Counted from the stretch's first letter, positions 35,002-44,806 are shown. The stretch: 64,000 bases of DNA from JADKCL01 sp046329055 (GCA_046329055.1 JAXLVK010000015.1:14505-78504), one strand, 5' to 3'. Program-made: numbers and translations. The notes: generated by a model from the letters alone, not told the origin.

Positions 35002-36084
35002 TTAGGTGAGCGTGTTTCCTTGCGATTTTTTCACTTCGCTGACGACGTGGCGGATTTGTTGCTCGTGGTCCATGCGGCAGATGAGCAGGACGTCCCCAGT
35101 GTCCACGACGATCATGTCATTGATGCCGTGAAGCACCACCAATTTCTTGGGGTCTGAGACCTGCACGAGGTTGTTGGCGGAGTCGAATGCCATGACTTGG
35201 CCTTTCACGGCGTTGCCCATGTAGTCCTGCTCCATCTGCTCATAGACGGAGGCCCAAGTGCCTACATCGCTCCAGTCAAATGAGGACGGAATCACATAGA
35301 CGTTGGGAGCTTTCTCCATGACACCGAGGTCGATCGACTCATTTTTGCTGCGTTCATAGGCGCCACGGACTGCACTGGATTCCTCGGCAGAGTCCAGGGC
35401 GGGTTGTATCGCATTGAAGGTCTCGAACAGGTCCGGCATGAGCTTGGCAAAGCTGTCCAGAATGGTCTGCACATTGAATACGAACATGCCGCTGTTCCAC
35501 AAGAAATCCCCGCTGCGGATAAAGGTCTTCGCCATCTCCAGGTCCGGCTTCTCGGTGAACATCTTGACCTTGTAGAACGAAGTGGGCTTGTCTCCCTCGA
35601 TGTATTGCAGGTAGCCGTAGCCGGTGTCAGGGCGGGTCGGGCGGATGCCCAATGTCATGATGATGGGCTGCTTCCGGGACTCGTCCAGCGCCACCGCGGC
35701 ATCCTTGAGGAAATTGGCGGTGTTGCGGATGAGGTAATCGCTGCCCACCACCAGGATGCAGGCCGCTGGATCGCGCTTCTGAATCTTGAATGCCGCGTAG
35801 GCGATGCAAGGCGCAGTGTTGCGGCCCACGGGTTCGAGCAAAATCTCCGAGTCGCGGATGCCCGGCAATTGGGTCCGAACCAGGTCCAGGTACCGCTCGT
35901 TGGTGACGATGAAGATGTTTTCCTGGGGAATGAAGCGGTGGAACCGCTCGTATGTCATCTGGATCATGGTCTTGCCCATGCCCAGGATATCGTGGAACTG
36001 CTTAGGTAGGCTTGTGCGGCTCATGGGCCAGAATCGGCTGCCGATTCCACCCGCCATGATGATCACGTAGTCGTGTTGGCGCAT
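35002..36084 (-). CDS. manC: Mannose-1-phosphate guanylyltransferase
   Basis: The start is taken at MRQHDYVIIMAGGIGSRFWP (36084). The 360-aa product has the nucleotidyltransferase signature GGIGSRFWPMSRTSLPKQF, where Arg and Lys contact GTP, then EPVGRNTAPCIAYAAF and the later SFDWSDVGTWASVYEQM, all diagnostic of the ManC branch. It lacks the C-terminal isomerase domain of bifunctional ManC/AlgA. It makes GDP-mannose for surface polysaccharides in the cytoplasm. Confidence 0.93.
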   Translation of the reverse strand: MRQHDYVIIMAGGIGSRFWPMSRTSLPKQFHDILGMGKTMIQMTYERFHRFIPQENIFIVTNERYLDLVRTQLPGIRDSEILLEPVGRNTAPCIAYAAFKIQKRDPAACILVVGSDYLIRNTANFLKDAAVALDESRKQPIIMTLGIRPTRPDTGYGYLQYIEGDKPTSFYKVKMFTEKPDLEMAKTFIRSGDFLWNSGMFVFNVQTILDSFAKLMPDLFETFNAIQPALDSAEESSAVRGAYERSKNESIDLGVMEKAPNVYVIPSSFDWSDVGTWASVYEQMEQDYMGNAVKGQVMAFDSANNLVQVSDPKKLVVLHGINDMIVVDTGDVLLICRMDHEQQIRHVVSEVKKSQGNTLT

Positions 36085-36427
36085 ATTCGAATGACTTTTC
36101 AAGTGCCTGAGCGCGAAGTTCAGGTATCAGGGTTCCCCTTTTGTCGAAAATCCCAAGATTCGGCAAAAAAAACGAGTTTCTTTGCATCGGCAAAGAGATT
36201 GCACCTCAGAACAACCTCTCTGTCAGCGGAACCACACCGCTTCCTGACTGCGCTGGGCATGGGGTTGATTGACGATTTCCGGGTGACTTCACGTTTTTTC
36301 CCGACACTCGCGCAAAAAACTTCCCAAAATGTCAATCCTTCGGGAAGGTTTTCCGTTTTAAGTGTTATCTTAAAGACTAGAATTACACGTCGGCGAAGAC
36401 CCTTGCGACGAAAGATTTGGACACGTA
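36085..36427. other. Divergent upstream region of manC and recQ
   Basis: No small gene is evident. A short hairpin CCTTCGGGAAGG lies near 36337-36350, followed by TTTTCCGTTTT. No full TTG-N19-TAnnTTTG promoter was found on either strand. Confidence 0.4.
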
Positions 36428-38608
36428 ATGGAAGTTTTGCAAAAACTGGATATCAAGGACGCACTCAAGCAATACTTTGGATTCGATGAGTTCAGAGGCA
36501 GGCAAGAAGAAGTGGTGCGTTACTTGTTGGCTGGCAACGATTGTTTTGTGATCATGCCCACTGGGGCTGGAAAGTCACTCTGCTATCAGTTGCCCTCGAT
36601 TGTGATGGATGGCACTGCGTTGGTGATCTCTCCGCTCATCGCCTTGATGAAAAATCAGGTGGACCAAATGAGCGCATTGGGAATCGAGGCCGGGTTCTTG
36701 AATTCCAGCATGTCGCGCGGAGACTACGAGGAAGTGAAGCGCAAGGCCATCGACGGCACCCTCAAGTTGCTCTATGTCGCCCCGGAATCCCTCGTCAAGG
36801 AGGAATTCATCGACTTCCTGCGTCAAGCGCGGGTTTCTTTCGTGGCTGTGGACGAGGCGCACTGTATTTCAGAGTGGGGTCATGACTTCCGTCCGGAATA
36901 CCGTCGCATCCGTGAAATTCTGAACCATATCCACAACGTGCCCATCATCGCCCTCACAGCGACGGCCACGCCCAAGGTTCAGCTTGACATCCAGCAAAAC
37001 CTCAAGATTCAAGACGCGAAGGTCTTCATCACGTCCTTCAACCGGAAAAACCTCTACTACGAGGTGCGCCCCAAGCATGACCCGGTTACGGACATCATCA
37101 AGTACATCAAGAAAAACCTCGGCAAATCCGGCATCGTCTATTGCCTGAGCCGCCGCAAGGTTGAGGAGCTGAGCGAACTCCTGAAAGTGAACGGCATCAA
37201 GTCCGTTCCCTACCACGCGGGCCTCGACAGCAAGATTCGTACGAAGCACCAAGACATGTTCCTGCAAGAGGACGTGCAGGTTGTGGTCGCTACCATCGCA
37301 TTCGGGATGGGCATCGACAAGCCGGATGTGCGCTACGTGATCCACTACGACGTGCCCAAGAGCATCGAGAGCTATTACCAAGAGACAGGTCGTGCTGGTC
37401 GCGATGGCTTGGAAGGACACTGCGTGCTCTACTACGATTTCAACGACATCATCAAGCTGGAGAAGTTCATGAAGGACAAGCCGGTGAGCGAACGCGAGAG
37501 CGGGCGCCTCCTGCTGTACGAGATGGCCAGCTTCTGTGAGTCCGGCATGTGCCGCCGGAAATACATGCTGCACTACTTCGGCGAGTTTTTCGACCATAGC
37601 AAGTGCAATGGCATGTGTGACAACTGCCGCTTCCCCAAGGAGAGCTACGACGCGACCAAGCAGGTCAAGCAAGCCCTCGCGGTCGCCAAGCAGGTCAAGG
37701 AGAAATTTGGCATCGACCACATGGTCAAGGTCTTGCGCGGCACTTCCAGCCAGCAAGTGGTCCTCAACGAGCACCACAACCTGCCCATCTTCAGCCGTGG
37801 TGCCGAACTCGGCGACAAGGAATGGAAGTCCGTCTTCGCACAGTTGCTCGTGCAGGACTACATGGAGAAGGACATCGACGATTACGGTGTCATCAAGATC
37901 TCCAAAAAGGGCCACGAATACCTCGCCAAGCCCGAAAACGTGATGCTCCTGAAGTTCCAGGACTTCGCGGAACTCGAGAAGCAGCGCGAGCAAGCCGAGG
38001 CGGAGGTTACTGAGGTCTTTGACCAGGTGCTCTTCGACAAGCTCAAGAAGCTGCGCAAGGAGATCGCCACCAAGAAAGAGATTCCGCCCTATGTCATCTT
38101 CCAGGACCCGAGCCTAGAGGACATGAGCATCAAGTACCCCATCACCATGGACGAGTTCCAGAACATCGTCGGGGTGGGGCGCGGCAAGGCAGAGAAATTT
38201 GCCAAGCCCTTCATGGAAATGATCAAAAAGTACGTCGAGGAAAACGAGATCGAGCGTCCCGACTCCCTGATCGTCAAGAAGGCCGGGAACAAGTCCATGA
38301 ACAAGCTGTTTTTCATACAGCACGTGGACCGCAAGACACCGCTCGACGAGATTGCCCGCTTGAAAGGAATCTCCTTCGGCGAGTTGATGGAGGACCTGGA
38401 GCACATCATCTACAGCGGCACCAAGCTCAACCTCGATTACTATATCAAGAGTGAGATGGACGACGAGGTGGTCGATGAAATCTACGATTACTTCCTCCAC
38501 GCTGAGACCGATGCCCTGAGCGTCGCCGAGGACCACTTTGGCGGGGACTACACCCGCGAGGAAATCCAGCTCGTCCGCGCCAAATTCATCTCAGAAGTCG
38601 GCAATTAA
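36428..38608 (+). CDS. recQ: ATP-dependent DNA helicase RecQ
   Basis: This 726-aa protein has all RecQ parts: Q-motif region EFRGRQEEVVRYLL, Walker A PTGAGKS (44-50), DEAH box (142-145) with HCISEWGHDFRPEYRR, helicase motifs IAFGMGIDKPDVRYVIH and YYQETGRAGRDG, the RQC zinc cysteines (CESGMCRRKYML, CNGMCDNC), and an HRDC domain (FQNIVGVGRGKAEKFAKPF). It extends about 100 residues past E. coli RecQ with a C-terminal winged-helix-like segment common in Bacteroidota. The stop overlaps the next start (TAATG). Confidence 0.96.
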   Translation: MEVLQKLDIKDALKQYFGFDEFRGRQEEVVRYLLAGNDCFVIMPTGAGKSLCYQLPSIVMDGTALVISPLIALMKNQVDQMSALGIEAGFLNSSMSRGDYEEVKRKAIDGTLKLLYVAPESLVKEEFIDFLRQARVSFVAVDEAHCISEWGHDFRPEYRRIREILNHIHNVPIIALTATATPKVQLDIQQNLKIQDAKVFITSFNRKNLYYEVRPKHDPVTDIIKYIKKNLGKSGIVYCLSRRKVEELSELLKVNGIKSVPYHAGLDSKIRTKHQDMFLQEDVQVVVATIAFGMGIDKPDVRYVIHYDVPKSIESYYQETGRAGRDGLEGHCVLYYDFNDIIKLEKFMKDKPVSERESGRLLLYEMASFCESGMCRRKYMLHYFGEFFDHSKCNGMCDNCRFPKESYDATKQVKQALAVAKQVKEKFGIDHMVKVLRGTSSQQVVLNEHHNLPIFSRGAELGDKEWKSVFAQLLVQDYMEKDIDDYGVIKISKKGHEYLAKPENVMLLKFQDFAELEKQREQAEAEVTEVFDQVLFDKLKKLRKEIATKKEIPPYVIFQDPSLEDMSIKYPITMDEFQNIVGVGRGKAEKFAKPFMEMIKKYVEENEIERPDSLIVKKAGNKSMNKLFFIQHVDRKTPLDEIARLKGISFGELMEDLEHIIYSGTKLNLDYYIKSEMDDEVVDEIYDYFLHAETDALSVAEDHFGGDYTREEIQLVRAKFISEVGN

Positions 38609-39852
38609 TGTTGGCTTTGTTTCGCCACCTAGGCACCAAGGCACCAAGTTTCGCACGCGCAGCTTGGTGCCTTGGTTTATTGGTGGCGATTGGTTTGGCG
38701 CCACGGCAGGTACATGGGCAAGGAACCATTTCCGACAGTGTCGCGACTTTTTTCATCGATGCCAACTTGAAGCCCTTCCTGGGATTTGGCTGCGAGGTCA
38801 TCCAATCCGGCAAGCCCGACTACAGCTTCAGCTACGGTTATACCAACAACGAGAACAAGTACGACTGGAGCGACAGCACCATTTTCAACTTGGGTTCGGT
38901 TTCCAAACTCTTTACCGCGATTGCCGTCGTGAAGCTAGCGGACGAGGGCTTGCTGAAGCTGGATGATCCTGTCTATTACCACTTTCCGGAATTCCTGGAG
39001 GTACAGGGCCGTAACCATGCCGCACCGAGCATCACATTGCTGGACTTGCTCACGCACAGGTCGGGGATCGAGCAGAGCATGGAGGACCTGTATCCGGAGA
39101 AGTTTGGAAAGGGGGCGATGCAGAGCGAGGATGAATACTACGAGAACACCTACAACTACCGGGCGTTCATGAGCCTGGAGGATTTCAAGGAGCGTTTTCA
39201 GTTGTATGCCCGCATCACCCATCCGCCTCACCGGAAGTACCATTTTTCCAATCTGAACTATGTCTTGCTCGGCTACATCGTGGAGGAGGTCGTGGGATTG
39301 AACTTGGGGCAGGTCGTCGCCAACAAGATCTTTGTGCCGCTGGAAATGAACGACAGCCACTATTACCAGACCCATGACTCGCTTCTGGGACGGTTGGCCT
39401 GGGGCTATTACCGACTCACGGATGGCAGCTACTTGAATGTCCATGAAAATGAGGTGGAAAGCCCAAGCCCGACAGGCGACGGTGGGATCAAGACCTCCAT
39501 GCGGGACATCCGGAAGTTCATGAAGTTTTTGCTCGGCGACTGGAAAAATCCCGCCTACGATGAAGTGATCTCCCGCTCCGCGCTGCTCTCCATGATGGCC
39601 CCCCTGCACAAGGGCCCTGACAAATCCACTTGGGTCGGCCTCGGCTTTCACAACCTGCAGCCCTACAACTTCAGCGGTCACGCCGGCGGCTGGGACGGCT
39701 TCATGTGCATCTTGTACATTCATCCCGAGTCTCATAGCGGTCTGTTCTTGGTCACGAACCGGGAGGACAATGACCTCTTCAGCTTCCTGCGGGTGTATGC
39801 CGCCTACGCGATGTTGTACCGTGAATTTGCCCCGGAGAAGGCTGGCAAGTAG
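38608..39852 (+). CDS. Serine beta-lactamase-like hydrolase (class C fold)
   Basis: This 414-aa protein has a signal peptide ending VHGQ. The family motifs are SVSK (SxxK, in FNLGSVSKLFTAIAVVKLAD), YSN-type NLNYVLLGYIVEE (YxN position), and HAGGWDG (HxG, replacing KTG). It is therefore in the large beta-lactamase/DD-peptidase/esterase family (pfam Beta-lactamase); the real substrate may be a peptide or ester and not a beta-lactam. It starts on the recQ stop and is probably cotranscribed. Confidence 0.85.
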   Translation: MLALFRHLGTKAPSFARAAWCLGLLVAIGLAPRQVHGQGTISDSVATFFIDANLKPFLGFGCEVIQSGKPDYSFSYGYTNNENKYDWSDSTIFNLGSVSKLFTAIAVVKLADEGLLKLDDPVYYHFPEFLEVQGRNHAAPSITLLDLLTHRSGIEQSMEDLYPEKFGKGAMQSEDEYYENTYNYRAFMSLEDFKERFQLYARITHPPHRKYHFSNLNYVLLGYIVEEVVGLNLGQVVANKIFVPLEMNDSHYYQTHDSLLGRLAWGYYRLTDGSYLNVHENEVESPSPTGDGGIKTSMRDIRKFMKFLLGDWKNPAYDEVISRSALLSMMAPLHKGPDKSTWVGLGFHNLQPYNFSGHAGGWDGFMCILYIHPESHSGLFLVTNREDNDLFSFLRVYAAYAMLYREFAPEKAGK

Positions 39853-39933
39853 CTTTTTCCTTTTCCTTAATTGCGAATTCCTGCTTAATTTTACCCCTTC
39901 AATTTTTTACCTGGACGAAATCTGTAACGTGTT

Positions 39934-40479
39934 ATGAGTCTGGCAAAAACGCTTGAGGCGCTCGAGGCAAGATACTACGACGAGCTCGAAGAAGACCGCG
40001 ATGCGGTGATCGAGGAACTCGCCCCGCTGCATCAAGCCGCCCTGGAAAAGGGCATCGGAGAATTCCGGAAATTCGCAGCCGAGGCCATGAAGGTCTGCGG
40101 CGGTATCTATATCCCCTATGTCTTGTGGGTTGAGCTCGGGCAGTTCATCCAGGCTCAGACCAACCGCGAGCAGCTCTTCGGCACCGTCCAAGCCTTTGTG
40201 GATTCCGGTTTCGAGGAGGATGAGCGCAAGAAGATGAAGTCCCTCCTCATCACCTACTTCGCCATCGAGCGCGAGTTTGAGGTGAACAAGATCATCACCC
40301 TGATCGTGGAGAAGGCCCACCCCTCCGTTCAGGAGTATTTCCGCAAGGTCCGCGACTTCGTCGCCAAGAACAAGACCTCCGTGGACATGTACATCGAGAA
40401 GTTCCAGATGCTCAAGGACAACTACCCGAACTTCGAGTTGCTGTCCTTGCCGCTGATCAAACTCAAGGAACACCTCTAA
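39934..40479 (+). CDS. Helical hypothetical protein
   Basis: This 181-aa soluble protein is nearly all helix, highly charged, with LEALEARYYDELEEDRDAVI at the N-terminus and EKFQMLKDNYPNFELLSLPL at the end. No signal peptide, membrane span or known motif is present. It stands alone on the plus strand about 80 bases after the serine hydrolase gene. No function can be given. Confidence 0.65.
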   Translation: MSLAKTLEALEARYYDELEEDRDAVIEELAPLHQAALEKGIGEFRKFAAEAMKVCGGIYIPYVLWVELGQFIQAQTNREQLFGTVQAFVDSGFEEDERKKMKSLLITYFAIEREFEVNKIITLIVEKAHPSVQEYFRKVRDFVAKNKTSVDMYIEKFQMLKDNYPNFELLSLPLIKLKEHL

Positions 40480-40529
40480 GTTTTTGGTATCATCCTGTTT
40501 TTTGCCAAATTTGACCAAAAGGATAAGAG

Positions 40530-41015
40530 ATGCACAATAGACTTCCTGCCGTCAAGGCAATTCTCGTGGCGATGTCCCTCTTGCTCGTGTTTGTCAGCTC
40601 CTGCAAGAAAGATCCCTGCGAGGATGAAATCTGCCAGCCCTGCCCCAGTTCGCGGGTGGTGTTCCAATACCAGGACTCCTCGGGCGGATGCATCCCCTCG
40701 TTCCACAGTTCCGCACGGGTCTATGCCCTCCACAGCCGCACCGCTGACACGCTGTATTCCTACAGCTTCAGCGACTCCTGCACGGTGGGCTTCCTCGTCA
40801 CGGACTCCACGGTCTATCACCTCGTGAGCACAGCCCATGGCGTGAACGACGTGATCTCCTTTGACGAAAAAGAGTACCAAGACCCCATCGAGGTCACCGA
40901 GTGCTGCCTCTGCTACCCCGTGAGCCACATCCACGGCAAGCTGAACGGTCAGACACTTCACGTGGAATTCCCTGCAGGGCAGTATGAAAATACGCCCTTC
41001 ATCAGGACCCTCTGA
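40530..41015 (+). CDS. Cysteine-rich lipoprotein
   Basis: This 161-aa protein has a lipobox (SLLLVFVSSC) at about residue 25, so it should be lipidated and membrane anchored. The mature part begins KKDPCEDEICQPCPSS and has further cysteines (GGCIPS, DSCTVG, ECCLCYP), probably paired. A CAAATTTG box, one base off TAnnTTTG, lies about 20 bases before the ATG. No family is recognised. Confidence 0.7.
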   Translation: MHNRLPAVKAILVAMSLLLVFVSSCKKDPCEDEICQPCPSSRVVFQYQDSSGGCIPSFHSSARVYALHSRTADTLYSYSFSDSCTVGFLVTDSTVYHLVSTAHGVNDVISFDEKEYQDPIEVTECCLCYPVSHIHGKLNGQTLHVEFPAGQYENTPFIRTL

Positions 41016-41034
41016 GTTCATCTAGAAATGAGTG

Positions 41035-41080
41035 ATTGGAAGTCGTCGATGCCCTACGAATGGGCCTGACGGCTTCCAAT
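41035..41080. terminator. Bidirectional hairpin terminator
   Basis: ATTGGAAGTCGTC (41035-41047) pairs with GACGGCTTCCAAT (41068-41080) with one G-U-type mismatch, followed by TTTCTTATTTC on the plus strand. It sits between the convergent lipoprotein and TetR genes, as expected for a shared terminator. Confidence 0.75.
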
Positions 41081-41098
41081 TTCTTATTTCGACCAGTT

Positions 41099-41770
41099 TT
41101 AGCGTTTCAGGGCCTGGATCACGAGTTGCTCCATGAAGTCGGCAAGCCCGGCGGATCCTTTGGTGCTGAGTTCGGTCACTGTGGGGATGTGCTCCGCGAA
41201 GAACAGCTGCTTCCTTGACGCCTCGATCACGCTCACGGCAAGTGCCTTGGGGTGGGCATACTTGGGATTCACTTCTGCGAAAATGCCCGCTAGTTTGTCC
41301 ACGAGGTTCACGTAGCCTTGGAACAGCCCTTGCTCGCGCTCCCCGTCCACAGACTTGGTGAGGAATGCCTTGGAAGACTCCGCGACCACGATGCGGTGTA
41401 GCACCTGCTCGTTGATGTGGGCGGTGCGGGGATCGTCAGTGTTGGCATTGGCGAGAGATTCCAGCGCCAATCTGAGTCGCCGCCTGGGGTCGCTCAGGTT
41501 GTGGATTTGATAATCAATGTTGTAAGTCAGCCACGCCCAATACCAAGCCACGAGGTAAAGCAGCAGCTTGTGCTTGTTTTCGAAGTAGCGGTAAACCGAC
41601 GCCTCGGTCGAATTGATCGCCGTCGCCAGTTTCTTGAAGGTGAATCCCTCAAATCCCAGCTCATCGATCAGCCGCACACCTTCTCCGAGGATGCGCCGCC
41701 CAAGCTCCGTCTGATGCGGATCCCGAAGGCTGAAATGCTCATTCAATAAAAGCCGGATTTCGAAGCTCAT
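41099..41770 (-). CDS. TetR-family regulator
   Basis: The start at 41770 (MSFEIRLLLNEHFSLRDPHQ) is four bases after the carbonic anhydrase stop; the longer open frame to 41908 lies in that gene. The 223-aa product has a TetR N-terminal HTH with GFTFKKLATAINSTEASVYR followed by YFENKHKLLLYLVAWYW. The C-terminal ligand domain is typical but does not reveal a ligand. The tight gap suggests cotranscription with carbonic anhydrase. Confidence 0.85.
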   Translation of the reverse strand: MSFEIRLLLNEHFSLRDPHQTELGRRILGEGVRLIDELGFEGFTFKKLATAINSTEASVYRYFENKHKLLLYLVAWYWAWLTYNIDYQIHNLSDPRRRLRLALESLANANTDDPRTAHINEQVLHRIVVAESSKAFLTKSVDGEREQGLFQGYVNLVDKLAGIFAEVNPKYAHPKALAVSVIEASRKQLFFAEHIPTVTELSTKGSAGLADFMEQLVIQALKR

Positions 41771-41774
41771 AGGG

Positions 41775-42434
41775 TCAATCGATTCCGAATTCCTCGTATT
41801 GATAGATGCTGTGCATGTCGTCATTGTCCCGGACGGTGACGCCCAAGTCCTTGATGCGACCGTCCTTGAGGGAATAGACCCAGCCATGGACATGCGGATG
41901 ATGCCCACGTGACCACGCCTCTTGGATAATGTTCGTCTTGCAGAGATTGTAAACCTGCTCGATCACGTTCAGTTCCACCATGCGGTCGGAGAGGGGGCGG
42001 CCCTTGAGTTGCTCCAGCTCCTTCATGTGGAGGCGATAAACATCCTTGATGTTGCGCAGCCAATTGTCAATCAGGCCATAGCTCCGGTTGCCGAGTGCAG
42101 CATCCACACCTCCGCAGCCATAATGCCCGCACACGATCACATGCTCCACCTCGAGCACGTCCACGGCGTATTGCAGGACCGAGAGCATGTTGATGTCCGT
42201 GTGAACGACCATGTTGGCGATGTTGCGGTGCACGAAAATCTCACCAGGGAGGGTGTCCGTGATTTGGCTAGTGGGCACGCGGCTGTCCGCACAACCGATC
42301 CAGAGGAATTTGGGGGATTGGCCGGAGGCCAGGCGCTCAAAAAAGCCGGGGTCTTCCGCATTTGTGCGCTCGACCCAATCCTCGTTGCCCTTCAGCAATT
42401 GCTGATAAGTCGCTTCAATCTGATGATCTGCCAT
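41775..42434 (-). CDS. can: Beta-class carbonic anhydrase
   Basis: The start at 42434 (MADHQIEATYQQLLKGNEDW) fits the family and a promoter just upstream. The 219-aa product has the zinc ligands C48, H104 and C107 and the catalytic pair D50/R52 in WIGCADSRVPTSQI and VCGHYGCGGVDAALG. It interconverts CO2 and bicarbonate in the cytoplasm. The TetR gene follows after four bases. Confidence 0.95.
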   Translation of the reverse strand: MADHQIEATYQQLLKGNEDWVERTNAEDPGFFERLASGQSPKFLWIGCADSRVPTSQITDTLPGEIFVHRNIANMVVHTDINMLSVLQYAVDVLEVEHVIVCGHYGCGGVDAALGNRSYGLIDNWLRNIKDVYRLHMKELEQLKGRPLSDRMVELNVIEQVYNLCKTNIIQEAWSRGHHPHVHGWVYSLKDGRIKDLGVTVRDNDDMHSIYQYEEFGID

Positions 42435-42439
42435 GTATG

Positions 42440-42469
42440 CAAATTTAGGCCAGTTCCTCGCATTTGCAA
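42440..42469 (-). promoter_or_regulatory. Carbonic anhydrase promoter, likely leaderless
   Basis: On the minus strand TTG (42467-42469) is followed after exactly 19 bp by TAAATTTG (42440-42447), a full consensus match. The ATG at 42432-42434 begins only five bases after the -7 element, so transcription should start at or next to the start codon. Confidence 0.75.
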
Positions 42470-42498
42470 TAGTAATGCTATCATCGCGGGAGATTCCT

Positions 42499-44697
42499 TC
42501 AATCAATCATGACGGTATCCAATACCTTGAAGTCCCGTCGTTGCTTGTCGGTGCGAATCAGGGCCTCCTTGTCGCGGAATGCAACCACCATGGCCTCCAC
42601 GCTGCTGCGCGGCTCAGGGACTTCGCCATCGCGTTTCGCCCGCAGCAGCACATATTCCAATGGATGCCCATTGATCTGCGGCGCATTGTCGAATTGGAAG
42701 AGGAAATAGCGATTGTCCCCATTGAGGGAGACCCGCGCGATCACCTCGCCGATCATGGGGAGCAGCGGTGCCAGGATGCTGTCCCGGCTCTTCGCCTTCA
42801 GCAGCAAGCGTTGGCCCAAGGCTCGGTTGTAATGCACCCTCGTGGCGAAGTTCCAGAGCTTGATCCAGAACCATTCACCCTGGACGACATCGATGTTGCT
42901 GAGATTCAGGACCACGAAAAACATCAGGAAACTGCCCATACCCATGGATTGCAGGAGGGAATAGTTGCCGACTTTCGCGCTGTACACGAGGCTGAGGCAG
43001 AGGTATTCGAACAGCAGGATGCTCACCAGGCCCACGGTCAGGAAGGTCGCAACCTTGCTGGGATCGAGCATGACCCTGCCCTTGAACACGCGCAACTGAT
43101 TCAGGGCATTGTTGATATAGCCCGCGTATTGGAAGGTGGCATAGATGAACAGGCCGTAGGTAAGGAACATGAGTGCGCCAACGGACTCATTGATGATCCA
43201 GAAGTCGTAAAATCCGTGGGCGATGCAAGCCAGCAAGAGAAATGCCGGGAATAGTGCCCATTGCAGCTTGCGGAAGCGGTATTTGCCCAGCATCATCCCA
43301 AAAGCCACCGTGGAAGTCGCGAACATGTGGAAGACCACGGTGATCAGGATGCGGCCATGCATGATGCTCACTCCGCTGCGATCGAAGTACATCAGGTTCT
43401 CGACAAAGGCGAACCCCAAGGCCGACACCGAGGCATAGAGGATGTACTTCACAGGATTGTCGATGCGGCGGGTGAACTGCATGACCAGCAGGAAGGGGAT
43501 GATCTTCACGATCTCCTCGATCAAGCCGATGCTGAAAACGCAGTAGAGGAAATCGTGTCCTGGGCTGCCGTTCATCTTGAATCCCAGCTCAAAATGAACG
43601 AAGTCGTACATGACGAGCGCGAGGAACGAAAATGCACCACCACCCACGAAGGTCGCCATCATCGGCAGCCAGGGCTCTTTGGAGTTGGCGTCCAATTGCC
43701 TCAGGAACAGCATCCATAATCCTGTGCCCAGCAATGCCCCGATCAAGCCGATCCATTGGATGTTCGCCCACCAATCAGCCACCATCACCTGCAGGTATGG
43801 ACCAAATTTTGCCTCCTTGGTATAGAGATAGCGTTTCAGGAGGAGCGGAACGTGGTCAGCGACCTTGGGGTCCTCCACGAATGCCGCGATCCGCTGCAAG
43901 GAGTCAGGCATCCCGAAATACAGCATGGTGCCAAGTTCCTCGATCGCCTTGGGGGCCTGCTGTTTCAGTGAAATTTCCAGCCGATAGTGGTGTTCCGCCG
44001 AATCCAGCATGTTTCGTCCCTCAAAAATCCGCCCCATGAACAGGTGACGGTACGTCATGCGGGAATCGGTGATGGCCCGGAATTGTGTCAGTGCCAGATT
44101 GGGGCTCCTCTCATAGTACTCCGCAATCCCCAGGCCCAACCGGGAAAGGTTTTTGGAAAATGCATCGGCTTCCATCCCTAGCTTGCTGTAACGCAGGATT
44201 GGCTGCTCGGCATCTACATCGATGTCCACTTCGCCGGATTTGGAAGCCCACTCCTCCTCGCCATAATGCGCCGCCAAATACTCCGCATGGTAGTTCACGA
44301 TGGCCGGGTAGCGGTCGGAAAGCTCCCTGTAAGCCTCCTCCGCCAATCCCTTCATCCGCCGGAACTTCGCGAATTCCGCCACGTCGTGCCATGACTTGTC
44401 ATCATAGGGGTCGGGGACCATGGTGTTCACCACCAAGACCACGCCCAGAACAAACCTGGTCAATCGAACCAAGGCATTTTTCCACGCAAATCGCAGGAAA
44501 CTGTCCTTGCCGCCACTTGGTCGATACCGATTGTTGAATGTCCATCGCAGCGCCATGCCACCCACCATGACGATGACCAGCAGGATCGTTGCGGACATCA
44601 CCGATTGGGAATAATTGACCCATGCGCCGTAGGATTCCCGCCCAAAAAGGGGAATCGACGACAATAGGAATGCAGATAGGTACAGCGTTTTTCGCAT
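42499..44697 (-). CDS. PrsW-family intramembrane protease-like protein
   Basis: This 732-aa protein has many membrane spans in its second half. The PrsW/CPBP-like glutamic protease motifs are present: EEIVK at 394-398 (in GLIEEIVKIIPFLLV), FAFVENLMY near 430, and HMFATSTVAFGMMLG near 455. The N-terminal 270 residues, after two spans, contain TPR-like helices (EEAYRELSDRYPAIVNYHAE, AEHHYRLEISLKQQAPKAI), an unusual addition for this family. PrsW homologues cleave membrane-bound anti-sigma factors; a target here is unknown, though an anti-sigma gene lies about 8 kb away. Confidence 0.8.
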   Translation of the reverse strand: MRKTLYLSAFLLSSIPLFGRESYGAWVNYSQSVMSATILLVIVMVGGMALRWTFNNRYRPSGGKDSFLRFAWKNALVRLTRFVLGVVLVVNTMVPDPYDDKSWHDVAEFAKFRRMKGLAEEAYRELSDRYPAIVNYHAEYLAAHYGEEEWASKSGEVDIDVDAEQPILRYSKLGMEADAFSKNLSRLGLGIAEYYERSPNLALTQFRAITDSRMTYRHLFMGRIFEGRNMLDSAEHHYRLEISLKQQAPKAIEELGTMLYFGMPDSLQRIAAFVEDPKVADHVPLLLKRYLYTKEAKFGPYLQVMVADWWANIQWIGLIGALLGTGLWMLFLRQLDANSKEPWLPMMATFVGGGAFSFLALVMYDFVHFELGFKMNGSPGHDFLYCVFSIGLIEEIVKIIPFLLVMQFTRRIDNPVKYILYASVSALGFAFVENLMYFDRSGVSIMHGRILITVVFHMFATSTVAFGMMLGKYRFRKLQWALFPAFLLLACIAHGFYDFWIINESVGALMFLTYGLFIYATFQYAGYINNALNQLRVFKGRVMLDPSKVATFLTVGLVSILLFEYLCLSLVYSAKVGNYSLLQSMGMGSFLMFFVVLNLSNIDVVQGEWFWIKLWNFATRVHYNRALGQRLLLKAKSRDSILAPLLPMIGEVIARVSLNGDNRYFLFQFDNAPQINGHPLEYVLLRAKRDGEVPEPRSSVEAMVVAFRDKEALIRTDKQRRDFKVLDTVMID

Positions 44698-44806
44698 TGC
44701 GGATGGAATTGCCCCAAGTCAGTAATGGGAGTGGTTCAAAAAGATACGCTGCCGCCAGACGATTGTTGGCGAAACCATCGAAATATTTTCAAACTATCAG
44801 AAATGA

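Noticed and set aside
36869..37993. 374-aa minus-strand ORF rich in Leu, Val and His
   Set aside because: Antisense of recQ; periodic Leu/Val comes from codon use of the helicase.
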